From contig CAWAYH010000006.1 of the NCBI GenBank assembly GCA_963786195.1, forward strand, positions 930,001 through 994,000: a stretch of 64,000 nt of DNA. The letters are read 5' to 3'. A program made the translations under genes and the position numbers. Source of the stretch: CAWAYH01 sp963786195 (GTDB lineage: Bacteria; Acidobacteriota; Vicinamibacteria; Vicinamibacterales; 2-12-FULL-66-21). The notes below the pieces were generated by a model. The model made no database searches. It was not told where the DNA came from and saw only the letters and a program-made list of their open reading frames with translations. Of the stretch, positions 42,923 through 51,623 are shown piece by piece. Positions within the stretch are counted from its first letter, which is position 1. Each line of letters begins with the position of its first letter.

Positions 42923-43196
42923 GTGCTCGAGCCGATCAAGCGACGCGTCGAACGCGAGCTGGCGTCGTTGCGGAAGATGCTGCCCGAGGTGCTCTCCGGC
43001 GACGAAGCGGCACGGTTGGGCGAGCACGTCATCACGGCGTTGGAGCACCTCCACGCCGGTGGCGTCGTCGAGGCCTACGACGATATCGATCATCTCGCCA
43101 ACGCGCTCGGGTCCGTGACGACGTCGGCGACGGGCGCGAAGTCCAGCGCGTTGGCTCCGCTCGATGCCGCGCGCACGCGGTTGATGAGACGATCAG
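42923..43196 (+). CDS. KAP NTPase, N-terminal segment (frameshifted gene 42923-45591)
   Basis: From GTG 42923 about 90 codons encode a helical domain (KRRVERELASLRKMLPEVLS, ALEHLHAGGVVEAYDD). Near 43190-43197 coding appears to move one base into the frame starting VQIARFRHAGES and, near 43280, one base again into the frame of the NTPase. The total span, 2669 nt, equals 889 codons plus two bases, in line with two single-base insertions. Start uncertain; no ribosome site seen. Confidence 0.55.
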
Positions 43197-43281
43197 GTGC
43201 AGATCGCGCGCTTCCGGCACGCCGGCGAGTCGGCGACAGACTCACGGGCGGTAGCGCCGGACTCACAGCCGCCCGCCTACA

Positions 43282-45591
43282 ACCGCTCACGAGGCTCTGC
43301 CTGCGCCGGGTCCCGCGGCTGCGCAGCCGATCCCACCGTCCCCGCCCCCGCCGCTGCCGAAACCCAAGGATCCACTCTTCCGATTCTGGGAGAAGACGGA
43401 CCTCATCGGCATCGGTGCCGCCGTCAACAACCTGGCGCGGTACATCTCGCACGAAGGATTGGTACCGCCGGTAGCGATCGGCGTCTTCGGCGACTGGGGC
43501 TCGGGCAAGTCGTTCTTCATCCGCGCGCTGCAGAGCCAGATCGCCCTGCTCACGTCGCAGTCGCGCGACGCGCTCCGCGATAACCGCACCACAGTCTTCT
43601 GCAGCCACATCGTCCAGATCGAGTTCAACGCGTGGCACTTCGTCGAGTCGAACCTGTGGGCGAGTCTCGCAGCGCACATCTTCGAGCAGCTCTATGCGGA
43701 GCTCGGCCGACGAGCGGAGGAGGAAGACGGCAATGACAACATCGACGCCTTGTACCAGCAGTTCTCGGCCTACAAGCAGGCGATCGCCGAACGTGAACGG
43801 CTCACCGACCTTGTGGGCGCGCTCACGACGAAGCGCGACGAGCTGGAGAAGCAGCGACGCAAGAAGGAAGCGGCGCTGACCGAGCGGCTGTCGCAGCTTG
43901 CGAACGTTGTGAGCAAGCACCTCACCGCGGTCAGCGCCGAGCAGCTCAGCCAGGCAGAGCGCGCGCGCCTGAAGGAGTTGCTGCGCGTGAGCAGCCTCGA
44001 TGAGCTGGCGGCCGCGAAGGCCGATGCGGCCACCGTCGTCAAGGAAGGTCAATCGTTTCTGGGCCGGGTGCGCGCGCAGCTCGAGTGGTGGGGCGCCTGG
44101 CATCTCGCGCTCTTCATTGTCCTGGCCGCCGTCGTCGTCTTCGGCGTGCCGTGGGTCGTGCGGTGGATGCTGCGCGATCAGCAGGCATATCTGGAGCGGA
44201 TCGCCATCATCGTCGGCGGCTATGGAACGATCGCCGCCGGTGCGCTCGCGTGGCTCGCGCGTTCAGGCCGCGCGTTCGTCGCCGGCGCACAGAAGGTCGA
44301 ACGGCTACTCACGGAAACGCGCACGCGCGTGGAGAACGACCCCGCCGCCGGACTGCAGGCCGCTCAACGCGAGCTCGCCGACGCCCACTCGGCGCTCGCG
44401 CTCGTCGATCAGCAGATCGCCGATCAGCGCAAGCGGCTGACGGAACTCGCCGACGAGGTCGACCCGAAGCAGCTGGGAGCCCGACTCCAGGCGTTTCTCG
44501 AGGCCAGGGTCCGCAGCGACACGTATCAACGGCATCTCGGGTTGATTTCACTGGTGCGCAAGGACTTCTCTTCCCTCTATGCTTTGATGCAGCGGTACTG
44601 GGACACGCGCAAGCAGCCTGTGCCGCACGTGCTGACCGAAGTGCGGGATGCGCTCGGCGAACTCGTGCTCGACGCGCAGCAGCGCGCGACGCTGCGGCAG
44701 GTACCGTTCATCGAGCGGATCGTGCTCTACATCGACGACCTCGACAGATGCCCTGAAGACAAGGTGGTGGAAGTCCTCCAGGCGGTTCATCTCATGCTCG
44801 GGCTCCCGCTGTTTGTCGTCGTCGTCGCCGTCGACGTCAGGTGGGTTGGCCAATCCATCCGCAAGCACTATGGAAGGCTCGTCGGGTGGGACGAGGAGAC
44901 CGGCGCACAACACGTCTCCGACACGACGTCGGCATCGGCGGACGACTACCTGGAGAAGATCTTCCAGATTCCCTATCGCATCCATCCGATGGATCCTGAG
45001 GTGCGGAAGCTCCTGCTGGGCGGTCTGTTGCGACAGCCTTATCTCTCAGGCAACCAGGGGAACGATCCGTCGGGAACCGTCGCTCAGCAGGAGCTGGTGC
45101 CGAAAGAGCTCTCGCTGTATCCGCAGGAGCTGGAAGCCATCGAACAGCTCTACAAGGCCGTGGGCTCGTCTCCTCGCCGCGTGCGGCGGTTCCTTGACGT
45201 GTATCGCCTGATGCGTGCGGGCATGGAGGAGGGGGATGTTCAGGACCTGATCGCCAAGCAGCACTTCGGGGTGATTCTGGCGCTGTTCGGGTTCCTGAGC
45301 GGCGCGCCCGCCACGGCCCCACGCCTCATCGAGCTGCTGCGACAAGAAACGCTCCGCGGCAGCGACGATGCGATGGCCCAGACGTTCGCCGGACGCACGG
45401 TGGTCGACTGGGCGATGAGTGCGTTTCCAGAAACGACCGTTCCCGCCGACGAGGCGGAGGTGATGTTCTTCGCGATGTCGTACATCGATGGACTGGGCTT
45501 GACGCGCCCGGATCTGCTCGCCGCGCTCCGCAAGTGGATCCCGGAAATCGCGCGCTACAGCTTCCGCGAAGTGCGCATGCAGCGGATCTGA
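43282..45591 (+). CDS. KAP-family P-loop NTPase, main part
   Basis: The frame is open without any ATG, GTG or TTG from 43255 to 43458, yet reads as coding: a Pro-rich linker (PIPPSPPPPLPKPKDP), then DLIGIGAAVNNLARYI before the NTPase. Walker A is FGDWGSGKS, Walker B is VLYIDDLDRCPEDK, with ALELQAV-type sensor helix after it. Two membrane helices (LALFIVLAAVVVFGVPWVV and IAIIVGGYGTIAAGALAWL) are inserted between Walker A and B, typical of KAP proteins, with coiled coil either side. KAP NTPases organise membrane complexes and some act in phage defence; here no partner gene is adjacent, so the role is open. Confidence 0.83.
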   Translation, partial: TAHEALPAPGPAAAQPIPPSPPPPLPKPKDPLFRFWEKTDLIGIGAAVNNLARYISHEGLVPPVAIGVFGDWGSGKSFFIRALQSQIALLTSQSRDALRDNRTTVFCSHIVQIEFNAWHFVESNLWASLAAHIFEQLYAELGRRAEEEDGNDNIDALYQQFSAYKQAIAERERLTDLVGALTTKRDELEKQRRKKEAALTERLSQLANVVSKHLTAVSAEQLSQAERARLKELLRVSSLDELAAAKADAATVVKEGQSFLGRVRAQLEWWGAWHLALFIVLAAVVVFGVPWVVRWMLRDQQAYLERIAIIVGGYGTIAAGALAWLARSGRAFVAGAQKVERLLTETRTRVENDPAAGLQAAQRELADAHSALALVDQQIADQRKRLTELADEVDPKQLGARLQAFLEARVRSDTYQRHLGLISLVRKDFSSLYALMQRYWDTRKQPVPHVLTEVRDALGELVLDAQQRATLRQVPFIERIVLYIDDLDRCPEDKVVEVLQAVHLMLGLPLFVVVVAVDVRWVGQSIRKHYGRLVGWDEETGAQHVSDTTSASADDYLEKIFQIPYRIHPMDPEVRKLLLGGLLRQPYLSGNQGNDPSGTVAQQELVPKELSLYPQELEAIEQLYKAVGSSPRRVRRFLDVYRLMRAGMEEGDVQDLIAKQHFGVILALFGFLSGAPATAPRLIELLRQETLRGSDDAMAQTFAGRTVVDWAMSAFPETTVPADEAEVMFFAMSYIDGLGLTRPDLLAALRKWIPEIARYSFREVRMQRI

Positions 45592-45594
45592 CCG

Positions 45595-48345
45595 CTACTT
45601 TTTCTGCCGCCCGAGCGCGGCAAGCGCCCGGTTCTCGTCGTAGTCGCCGAGACGTTCGGCGGTCGCGACGTAGAGGTCGCGGGCCTCGCCGGTGAGCTGA
45701 TGCGTAGCGGCGATGATCCGCAGGAGCTCTGCCGTCTCGTAGCCGCTCGACATCCCCTGCGCAGCCTTCAGCACGCTGAGCAACGCTTCGCCCGAGAGGT
45801 CCGTGCGTCCCGCCACAGCCTTCAGCACGCGGCCGCGATCGTAGCTCGACTCGATGGTCCCCACCGCGCGGAAGAACGGTGCCCGCATGGATCCGTCGAT
45901 CGTCCGGTCCCGCGCCACCTTGATCAGGAGCTCGGCCTGCTCGTGGTCGGAGCCGATCGCGGTCGCAGATTCGAGCAGGGCGCCTGCGTTGTCCGAATCG
46001 AGATCTCCGCGGCTGGCCAGCGAGTTGAGCACGCGCCGATGCTCGTAGTCGCTCGAGACGGTCGACAACGCTTTGAAGAACGCCGGGCGGGTCCGCACGT
46101 CGAGCGGCTGCAGCGCCGCGATCTGTATCAGAAGCGACGCCTCTTCATAGTCTGAATCGATGCTCGTGCTGGCGTCGAGGATTCCCGCCAGCAGCTCGGA
46201 CGACACCGACCCGCGTTTGAGGGCGGCGCCGTACACGCGACGCATCTCGTAGTCAGACTCGATCGTCCGGACGGCATCGAAATACGCCTGGCGTGTGGCG
46301 TTGTCGATCAGCAGGCGATCGGCAGATCCGATCAGCAGCGTCGCCAGCTCGTAGTCCGAGCTGATTTCCTTTCCGGCCTGCACGAGGACGCTGCGGATCG
46401 TCTGCGCGTCGAGCGCGGATGCCTTCAGCAGCTCGCTGAAGTAGATCCGTTTGCCCCAGCTTCCCTCGATCAGCGAGATCTCGGCGAGCACACCGGCGGG
46501 ACCCTTGGCTTGCAGGATGCGCTTGACGCGACCTTCCGCGCCGATGCCGGTCTGGCGGATGAAACGCGGCAGGGCGTCCTTCAGCCACTGACGGCCTTCG
46601 GGCTCGAAGGGCTTCTCCGTCGATCCCACCCAGAACTTGCGCTGCAGCGTGCCCGATGCATCCGCGCGGAACTCGACGGTCTTGTCGCCGGAAAAGCCGC
46701 TCTCCTTGATCCGCAACCACCCGCCGGGCGACAGGCTCTTGACGTCCGCATCGTCGTCGGTGAACTGGATCTCGCCGCTGTAGCTGACCTCGAGCTTCTG
46801 CTTGCCGTCGGACCAGCTGAAGTTTCCGCGGCTCTCGCGGCTCTGGCCGAAGCTCTCGAACATTCGCTCGGGAGGGGCCGGCGGCGCGGGCGGAGCAGGT
46901 GGAGCCGGCGCCGTCGATGGCACAGGCGGCACGGGTGGCGGAAGCGGTGCGGATGCGATGCCGGCCACGGGCAGCGGCGCCGCGGGTGGCGTGGGCGGCA
47001 GCGGCGGCAGGGGCGCTGCTGGCGGCGCGGGCGGCAGCTGGGGCTCGTCTGCCGGAGGCGCAGGGATCGTCAGCGGCGCGAGCGGCGGCGCGGGCGGTGC
47101 CGGACGAGCCGGCGGCGGAGTCCGCGGGGGCCGCGGGGGCTGGACGGCTGGCACGCCCGACACCGGCGGCACCGGTGGAACGGGCGGCGGGGGCGGCGGC
47201 TGTCCATCCTGACCCCGCTCGACGGTCCAGGCCGGGAATACCGCGGAGCGCTCCGAGCCGAAGACGCTGTTGCCGATCGAGCCCGCGGCGATGCCGGCGA
47301 GCAACAGAACGGCGACGCTGCCCGCGAGCCATCCAGGCTCGCGTCCCGCATGCGATGGCGCGCCGAGCACGCGCTTGACGCGGTTCAGCAGCGATCCTCC
47401 CGTCACCGCGAGCGCCAGGCGCGCGCTCCCGCCGCGCAGGGCCTCGAGGTCCGCGAGCGCGCGCGCGTAGGTGTAAGGATCGCCGCAGAGGCTGACGGCG
47501 AGGTCGTCGCAGCAGTTCTCGCGCTCGATTCGGATTTGGCGCGACAGCCACCACACGGCCGGGTGATAGAAAAGGAGTGTCTCGACGAGCGTTTGCAGCA
47601 GGTTCACGAGATAGTCGTGACGCCGGATATGGGCAAGCTCGTGCGCGAGTATGGCCTCGAGCTGGTGCGGGGCGAGGCCCGACAGCGCGCTGGCCGGAAG
47701 CAGGACGACGGGCCGCAGCCAGCCGATCACGGTTGGCACTTCGACGATCGCAGACTCGAGGAGTCGTACCGGCCGTGCGAGATGCAGCTGACGGGCGATC
47801 CGCACGGCGATCCGCTGCCATTCCTCCGCAGCCGGCCGCGTGGCGTGAGATCTCATCCGCTCGACCCAGGCCCACCCTGTCAGCAGCCGCAGCGTGAGAA
47901 TCGCGACGCCGCTCAGCCACGCAAGGACAATCGCGGGCAGCCAGGATTCGAGCGTCGCGCGAGCGACCCGCGCACTGAAACCAACGTCGCCGGCGTCGCC
48001 GGCAACAGGTGCGATCGACTGAACCGGGACACTCGCTGCGACGACCGTCGTCTTGTCCGGAGTATCGGCGGCGCTGGTCCGCGCTGCGGCGACCACGGGA
48101 GAGGGATCGGTGTCGGGCTGCATGGCGCGCCAGCCCTGCACGGCGCTGACCGCCGGCAGCGTAATCATGAGCGTGAGGCCGATCGTCGCGACGACGTAGC
48201 GCACGTCGGCCGCACTGCGGCGCAGGGCGAAGAGCACGGCCGCGGTGAGGCCACCGATCAGCGCTCCCTGCCAGACGAACTGCAGCAACGCCCACCCGAT
48301 CGCCCGCGCCGCCGGCTGCTGCAACAGAAGCTCAATCGCGTCCAT
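45595..48345 (-). CDS. BlaR1-like M56 metallopeptidase with Pro-rich linker and helical repeats
   Basis: 916 residues. Residues 1-340: membrane helices plus the M56 zinc protease site HELAHIRRHD (~236) and ENCCDDLAV. Residues ~375-495: a Pro/Ala-rich spacer (PPAPPAAPLPPLPPTPPAAP). The last ~270 residues contain about seven repeats of ~37 residues with the phrase SDYE (ISSDYELATLL, IESDYEMRRVY, IDSDYEEASLL, VSSDYEHRRVL), resembling HEAT-like units. It lacks the penicillin-sensor domain of true BlaR1. Likely senses a periplasmic or membrane stimulus through the repeat region and cleaves the BlaI-type repressor. Its start overlaps the end of the repressor gene; GGAGG lies 6 nt before ATG 48345. 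Confidence 0.9.
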   Translation of the reverse strand: MDAIELLLQQPAARAIGWALLQFVWQGALIGGLTAAVLFALRRSAADVRYVVATIGLTLMITLPAVSAVQGWRAMQPDTDPSPVVAAARTSAADTPDKTTVVAASVPVQSIAPVAGDAGDVGFSARVARATLESWLPAIVLAWLSGVAILTLRLLTGWAWVERMRSHATRPAAEEWQRIAVRIARQLHLARPVRLLESAIVEVPTVIGWLRPVVLLPASALSGLAPHQLEAILAHELAHIRRHDYLVNLLQTLVETLLFYHPAVWWLSRQIRIERENCCDDLAVSLCGDPYTYARALADLEALRGGSARLALAVTGGSLLNRVKRVLGAPSHAGREPGWLAGSVAVLLLAGIAAGSIGNSVFGSERSAVFPAWTVERGQDGQPPPPPPVPPVPPVSGVPAVQPPRPPRTPPPARPAPPAPPLAPLTIPAPPADEPQLPPAPPAAPLPPLPPTPPAAPLPVAGIASAPLPPPVPPVPSTAPAPPAPPAPPAPPERMFESFGQSRESRGNFSWSDGKQKLEVSYSGEIQFTDDDADVKSLSPGGWLRIKESGFSGDKTVEFRADASGTLQRKFWVGSTEKPFEPEGRQWLKDALPRFIRQTGIGAEGRVKRILQAKGPAGVLAEISLIEGSWGKRIYFSELLKASALDAQTIRSVLVQAGKEISSDYELATLLIGSADRLLIDNATRQAYFDAVRTIESDYEMRRVYGAALKRGSVSSELLAGILDASTSIDSDYEEASLLIQIAALQPLDVRTRPAFFKALSTVSSDYEHRRVLNSLASRGDLDSDNAGALLESATAIGSDHEQAELLIKVARDRTIDGSMRAPFFRAVGTIESSYDRGRVLKAVAGRTDLSGEALLSVLKAAQGMSSGYETAELLRIIAATHQLTGEARDLYVATAERLGDYDENRALAALGRQKK

Positions 48346-48763
48346 CGTGATCCTCCCGAACCTCGCGTCCCTCGCGACGGGATGCGCGGTCGCGTTCCTT
48401 CCCTGCGTCGATCAACCGGCGGATTTCACCCAGCTCCTCCGCGGACGCGCGGCGCGCCGCGAGCGCCTGCATCACCAGCTTGGACGACGATCCACCAAAC
48501 GCGCGGTCGAGGAGATCGCGTACGAGTTGACGCTGCGTCTGCTCCTCGGTGAGGCGCGAATGATAGATGTGCGTGCGGTCGCTCTCGTCGCGGCGCACGA
48601 GCCCTTTCTCGGTCATGATTTGCAGCAGCTTCAGCGCCGTCGTGTAGGCCGTCGACCGCTCGCGCAACAGCACGTCGTGGACCTGGCGGACGGTGCTCGG
48701 ACCGCGCTCCCACAGGACGCGCAGGATCGTCAGCTCGGCATCGGTGGGGCGAGGGGTCTTCAT
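48332..48763 (-). CDS. BlaI/MecI/CopY family transcriptional repressor
   Basis: 143 residues: winged HTH (PTDAELTILRVLWERGPSTVRQVHDVL, then RSTAYTTALKLLQIMTEKGLV) and a helical dimerisation tail. BlaI-type repressors bind palindromes and are cut by a partner M56 protease, here the overlapping next gene. The two palindromes at 48777-48815, just upstream of its start, are the likely operators, giving autoregulation. The tail is longer and more basic/acidic than usual (EREDRASRREGREVRED-type). Confidence 0.93.
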   Translation of the reverse strand: MKTPRPTDAELTILRVLWERGPSTVRQVHDVLLRERSTAYTTALKLLQIMTEKGLVRRDESDRTHIYHSRLTEEQTQRQLVRDLLDRAFGGSSSKLVMQALAARRASAEELGEIRRLIDAGKERDRASRREGREVREDHDGRD

Positions 48764-48776
48764 GTGTCAGGCATTG

Positions 48777-48815
48777 TCTACGAACGACTTCGTAGATGTC
48801 AACGAAGAACTTCGT
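48777..48815. promoter_or_regulatory. two palindromic operators upstream of the BlaI-type repressor
   Basis: TCTACGAA-CGAC-TTCGTAGA (48777-48796) is a perfect palindrome with a 4-nt spacer. ACGAAG-AA-CTTCGT follows at 48802-48815. Both share the ACGAA/TTCGT half-site and begin 14 nt upstream of the repressor start codon, the typical arrangement for BlaI-family control. Confidence 0.75.
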
Positions 48816-48982
48816 GGAGCGGGGATTCTCAGAGGGTCCAGCATCGGACGTCAGGGAACTGGGACCTGACCCCAGGGAAGAAAACCGGGAGGAAACAGGG
48901 AGAAGGGATGTCTCCGGCCCAGCCGTTCTTCCCGGGGCAACAGGCTACGAGGTTAGACGACGGAAGCGCCGCTTTTGTTGGC

Positions 48983-48988
48983 TATAAT
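48983..48988 (+). promoter_or_regulatory. -10 box close to the peptidyl-prolyl isomerase start
   Basis: TATAAT ends 10 nt before ATG 48999. The gap from 48816 to 48982 shows a GGGACCTGACCCC word but no other feature. Confidence 0.5.
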
Positions 48989-48998
48989 CCGGGACTAT

Positions 48999-49520
48999 AT
49001 GGAACCTGGCACTTACGCTCACGTCGACACCACGGAAGGCGCATTCACCATCCGCCTGTTCGACAAGGAAGCCCCCAAAACCGTCGCCAACTTCGTCGGT
49101 CTCGCCGAGGGGACGAAAGAGTGGCGCGATCCGGCCACCGGCGAAAAGAAGACCGGCCCCTACTATGACGGGGTGGTTTTTCACCGGGTCATCAACGGGT
49201 TCATGATTCAGGGCGGCGATCGGCTCGGCCAGGGCACCGGCGGGCCCGGCTACAACTTCGCGGACGAGTTTCATCCCTCGCTGCGGCACGACCGCGCGGG
49301 CATCCTCTCGATGGCCAACGCCGGGCCGAACACGAACGGCAGCCAGTTCTTCATCACGCTCGGCCCCACGCCTCATCTCAACAACCGTCACTCGGTCTTC
49401 GGCGAGGTCGTCACAGGCCTCGACGTCGTCAAACGGATCGGCGGTGTGCCGACGGGAAGTCAGGATCGTCCGGTGAAGCCGGTGGTGATGAACCGTGTGA
49501 CGATCGAGCGGATCGGCTGA
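48999..49520 (+). CDS. peptidyl-prolyl cis-trans isomerase, cyclophilin type
   Basis: 173 residues, no signal peptide, so cytoplasmic. Cyclophilin core with the catalytic Arg in FHRVINGFMIQGGD, then ANAGPNTNGSQFFITL and HSVFGEV. Catalyses proline isomerisation in proteins. ATG 48999 gives a normal N-terminus (TYAHVDTTEG); the frame upstream is not conserved. TGA overlaps the ATG of the sigma factor gene (TGATG), making an isomerase-sigma factor-kinase unit. Confidence 0.93.
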   Translation: MEPGTYAHVDTTEGAFTIRLFDKEAPKTVANFVGLAEGTKEWRDPATGEKKTGPYYDGVVFHRVINGFMIQGGDRLGQGTGGPGYNFADEFHPSLRHDRAGILSMANAGPNTNGSQFFITLGPTPHLNNRHSVFGEVVTGLDVVKRIGGVPTGSQDRPVKPVVMNRVTIERIG

Positions 49521-50050
49521 TGGACGACGACCGGCAGTCTCTCGATTCACTGCTGCCGGTCGTGTATCAGGAACTGCGGCGTCTGGCGGCGAACTATCTT
49601 CGCCGCGAACGCCCGGGTCAGACGCTCCAGCCAACGGCGCTCGTGCACGAGGCGTATCTGAGGCTGATGAAGGATCGGCCGGATCGCTGGCAGAACCGTG
49701 CGCATTTCTGCGCGATTGCCGCCCACTCGATGCGCCAGATCCTGATCGAGCGGGCCCGCGCGCGCGCCGCGCTCAAGCGGGGCGGCGCACAACCGCGCGT
49801 CACCTTCAACGAAGCCCTCGTGGCCGGTGGCGAACAGTCCTTCGATCTGCTGGCGCTGGATCGGGCGCTCGACGATCTGGCCGCGCTCGATCCCGAACAG
49901 GCGCGGCTGGTCGAGCTGCGGTTCTTCGGCGGCCTGACGGTCGAGGAAACCGCCGAGGCCATGTCCATCTCGCCGGCGACAGTCAAGCGCCACTGGGCGG
50001 TCGCGCGAGCGTGGCTCGCGCGCGAGCTCGAGGGGAACTCGCAGTCGTGA
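49520..50050 (+). CDS. ECF sigma factor (TIGR02999-like)
   Basis: 176 residues. Region 2 pattern LPVVYQELRRLAANYLRRERPGQTL, ALVHEAYLRL and region 4 helix-turn-helix SISPATVKRHWAVARAWL match the ECF subgroup common in Acidobacteria and Planctomycetes, in which the sigma factor is paired with a Ser/Thr kinase instead of an anti-sigma factor. The start overlaps the isomerase stop by one base and its stop overlaps the GTG of the kinase, so all three are co-translated. Confidence 0.92.
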   Translation: MDDDRQSLDSLLPVVYQELRRLAANYLRRERPGQTLQPTALVHEAYLRLMKDRPDRWQNRAHFCAIAAHSMRQILIERARARAALKRGGAQPRVTFNEALVAGGEQSFDLLALDRALDDLAALDPEQARLVELRFFGGLTVEETAEAMSISPATVKRHWAVARAWLARELEGNSQS

Positions 50051-51549
50051 GCGCCGAGCGCTGGCGACAAATCAACGAGCTGTTTCACCGCGCACTCGAA
50101 CAGGATCCGACGGAGCGCGAAGCGCTGCTGCGCACGACGGCCGACACCGATCCCGAACTCGCGCGCGAGGTCCGGTCGCTCCTGGCCACGCACGAACGTG
50201 CGGAAGGATTCCTGGACGTTCCCGCCTGGGGCGTCGCCGCCGATCTCCTGCTGGACGACGAGCCGTCGCTGACGGGGAAGCAGCTCGGCTCCTATCGCGT
50301 GCTCGAGGAGATCGGGCGCGGCGGCATGGGCGTCGTCTATGCCGCACAGGACGAGCGGCTCGATCGCAAAGTGGCGCTGAAGGCGCTGCCCCCAGCCTTT
50401 ACCCGCAATCGCAAGTACCGCGAGCGGCTGGCGCGCGAAGCCAAGGCGGCGGCCGCGTTCGTGCACGAAGCGATCGCGACGGTGTTCGCGCTCGAAGAGA
50501 TCGACGGCGAGCTGTTCATCGCGTCAGAGCTGGTCGAAGGCCGCACGCTGCGCGACGAGCTGACGGACGGTCCGCTCCCACCCGATCGGTTGATCGACAC
50601 GCTGATCGAAATCGCGTCCGGGATGGCCGCCGCGCATGCGCACAACGTGATCCATCGCGACCTGAAGCCCGAGAACATCATCCGCCGCACTGACGGGCAC
50701 ATCAAGATTCTCGACTTCGGGCTCGCGCGCATCAGCGATCCGCACGTGCCGACGGTCACGAAACTCACCGAACCAGGCACGGCGCCGGGGACGCCCGGAT
50801 ACATGGCGCCGGAGCAGTTGAGCGGCGGCGAGGTCGACGCCAGAACCGACCTGTTCGCGTTCGGTGTCGTCGCCTGGGAGCTCGCGACCGGTGAGCACCC
50901 GTTCGGACCGAACTCCGCGGTCATCCTCGCGCGCATGATGGAAGGCCGTCTTCCGAGCGCGGCCGGCCAGTTGTCGAACCCCGCGCTGGAAACCGTGATT
51001 CGACGCTGCCTGCGCGCCGCGCCCGCCGAACGCTACCCGTCCGCGGACGTGCTGCTGGAAGACCTCCGGCGCTTGAAGCACACCTCCGGCGTCGGATCGG
51101 GAGTGCTCCGGGTCACGCCGCCCGACGATCACGCGGGGCTGTGGTGGTGGCAGTTTCATCAGATCACGATGACCGCGATCGACGTCGTGTCGCCGATTCT
51201 CGCCGGCCTCACAGGGTCGAAGATCGGCGAGCCGACCGGGACCTGGGTGTTCTTCGTGGCGCTCGCCCTCGCCACCGCGGCCGTCACGTTGCGACTGAAC
51301 CTGCTCTTCACCGCGCGCGTCCATCCGGTCATGCTCGCGTCGCATCGCGCGGGCTTGTTCCCCTGGATCGCCGTGGCGGAAACCGTGCTGGCCGCGCTTC
51401 TGCTGATTTCGGCCGCCACGATCCTCGAGAGGCACGAAGTCGTCACCGGAATCCAGTTCTCCCTCGCCATCGTGATGCTGGCGTCGCTGGCGCTGATCGA
51501 ACCGGCGACGACGCGTGGGGCCGGGCTCGGAAACGCCGCGAGAGGGTAA
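50047..51549 (+). CDS. Ser/Thr protein kinase partner of the ECF sigma factor
   Basis: 500 residues from GTG 50047, overlapping the sigma factor stop (GTGA). Residues 1-65 form the helical segment seen in sigma-linked kinases (RWRQINELFHRALEQDPTERE). The kinase domain is intact: GRGGMGVVYAA, VALKAL, HRDLKPENII, LDFGLAR, APGTPGYMAPEQ. Four membrane helices (~375-495) end the protein, without a WD40, TPR or PASTA sensor. Likely controls the paired sigma factor by phosphorylation (known for related pairs, inferred here). Confidence 0.93.
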   Translation: MSAERWRQINELFHRALEQDPTEREALLRTTADTDPELAREVRSLLATHERAEGFLDVPAWGVAADLLLDDEPSLTGKQLGSYRVLEEIGRGGMGVVYAAQDERLDRKVALKALPPAFTRNRKYRERLAREAKAAAAFVHEAIATVFALEEIDGELFIASELVEGRTLRDELTDGPLPPDRLIDTLIEIASGMAAAHAHNVIHRDLKPENIIRRTDGHIKILDFGLARISDPHVPTVTKLTEPGTAPGTPGYMAPEQLSGGEVDARTDLFAFGVVAWELATGEHPFGPNSAVILARMMEGRLPSAAGQLSNPALETVIRRCLRAAPAERYPSADVLLEDLRRLKHTSGVGSGVLRVTPPDDHAGLWWWQFHQITMTAIDVVSPILAGLTGSKIGEPTGTWVFFVALALATAAVTLRLNLLFTARVHPVMLASHRAGLFPWIAVAETVLAALLLISAATILERHEVVTGIQFSLAIVMLASLALIEPATTRGAGLGNAARG

Positions 51550-51623
51550 ACAACTCCACACCCCAGCGTTAGGCCCCCTGGACGGAACCGCGCGCCCCGC
51601 GGTGGTACCCCCCTTGCTGGTTT

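Noticed and set aside
46510..48552. Long open frame antisense to the M56 gene
   Set aside because: It mirrors the M56 coding region in a high-GC sequence; the sense frame has protease motifs, helices and repeats, the antisense frame only low-complexity Arg-rich text.
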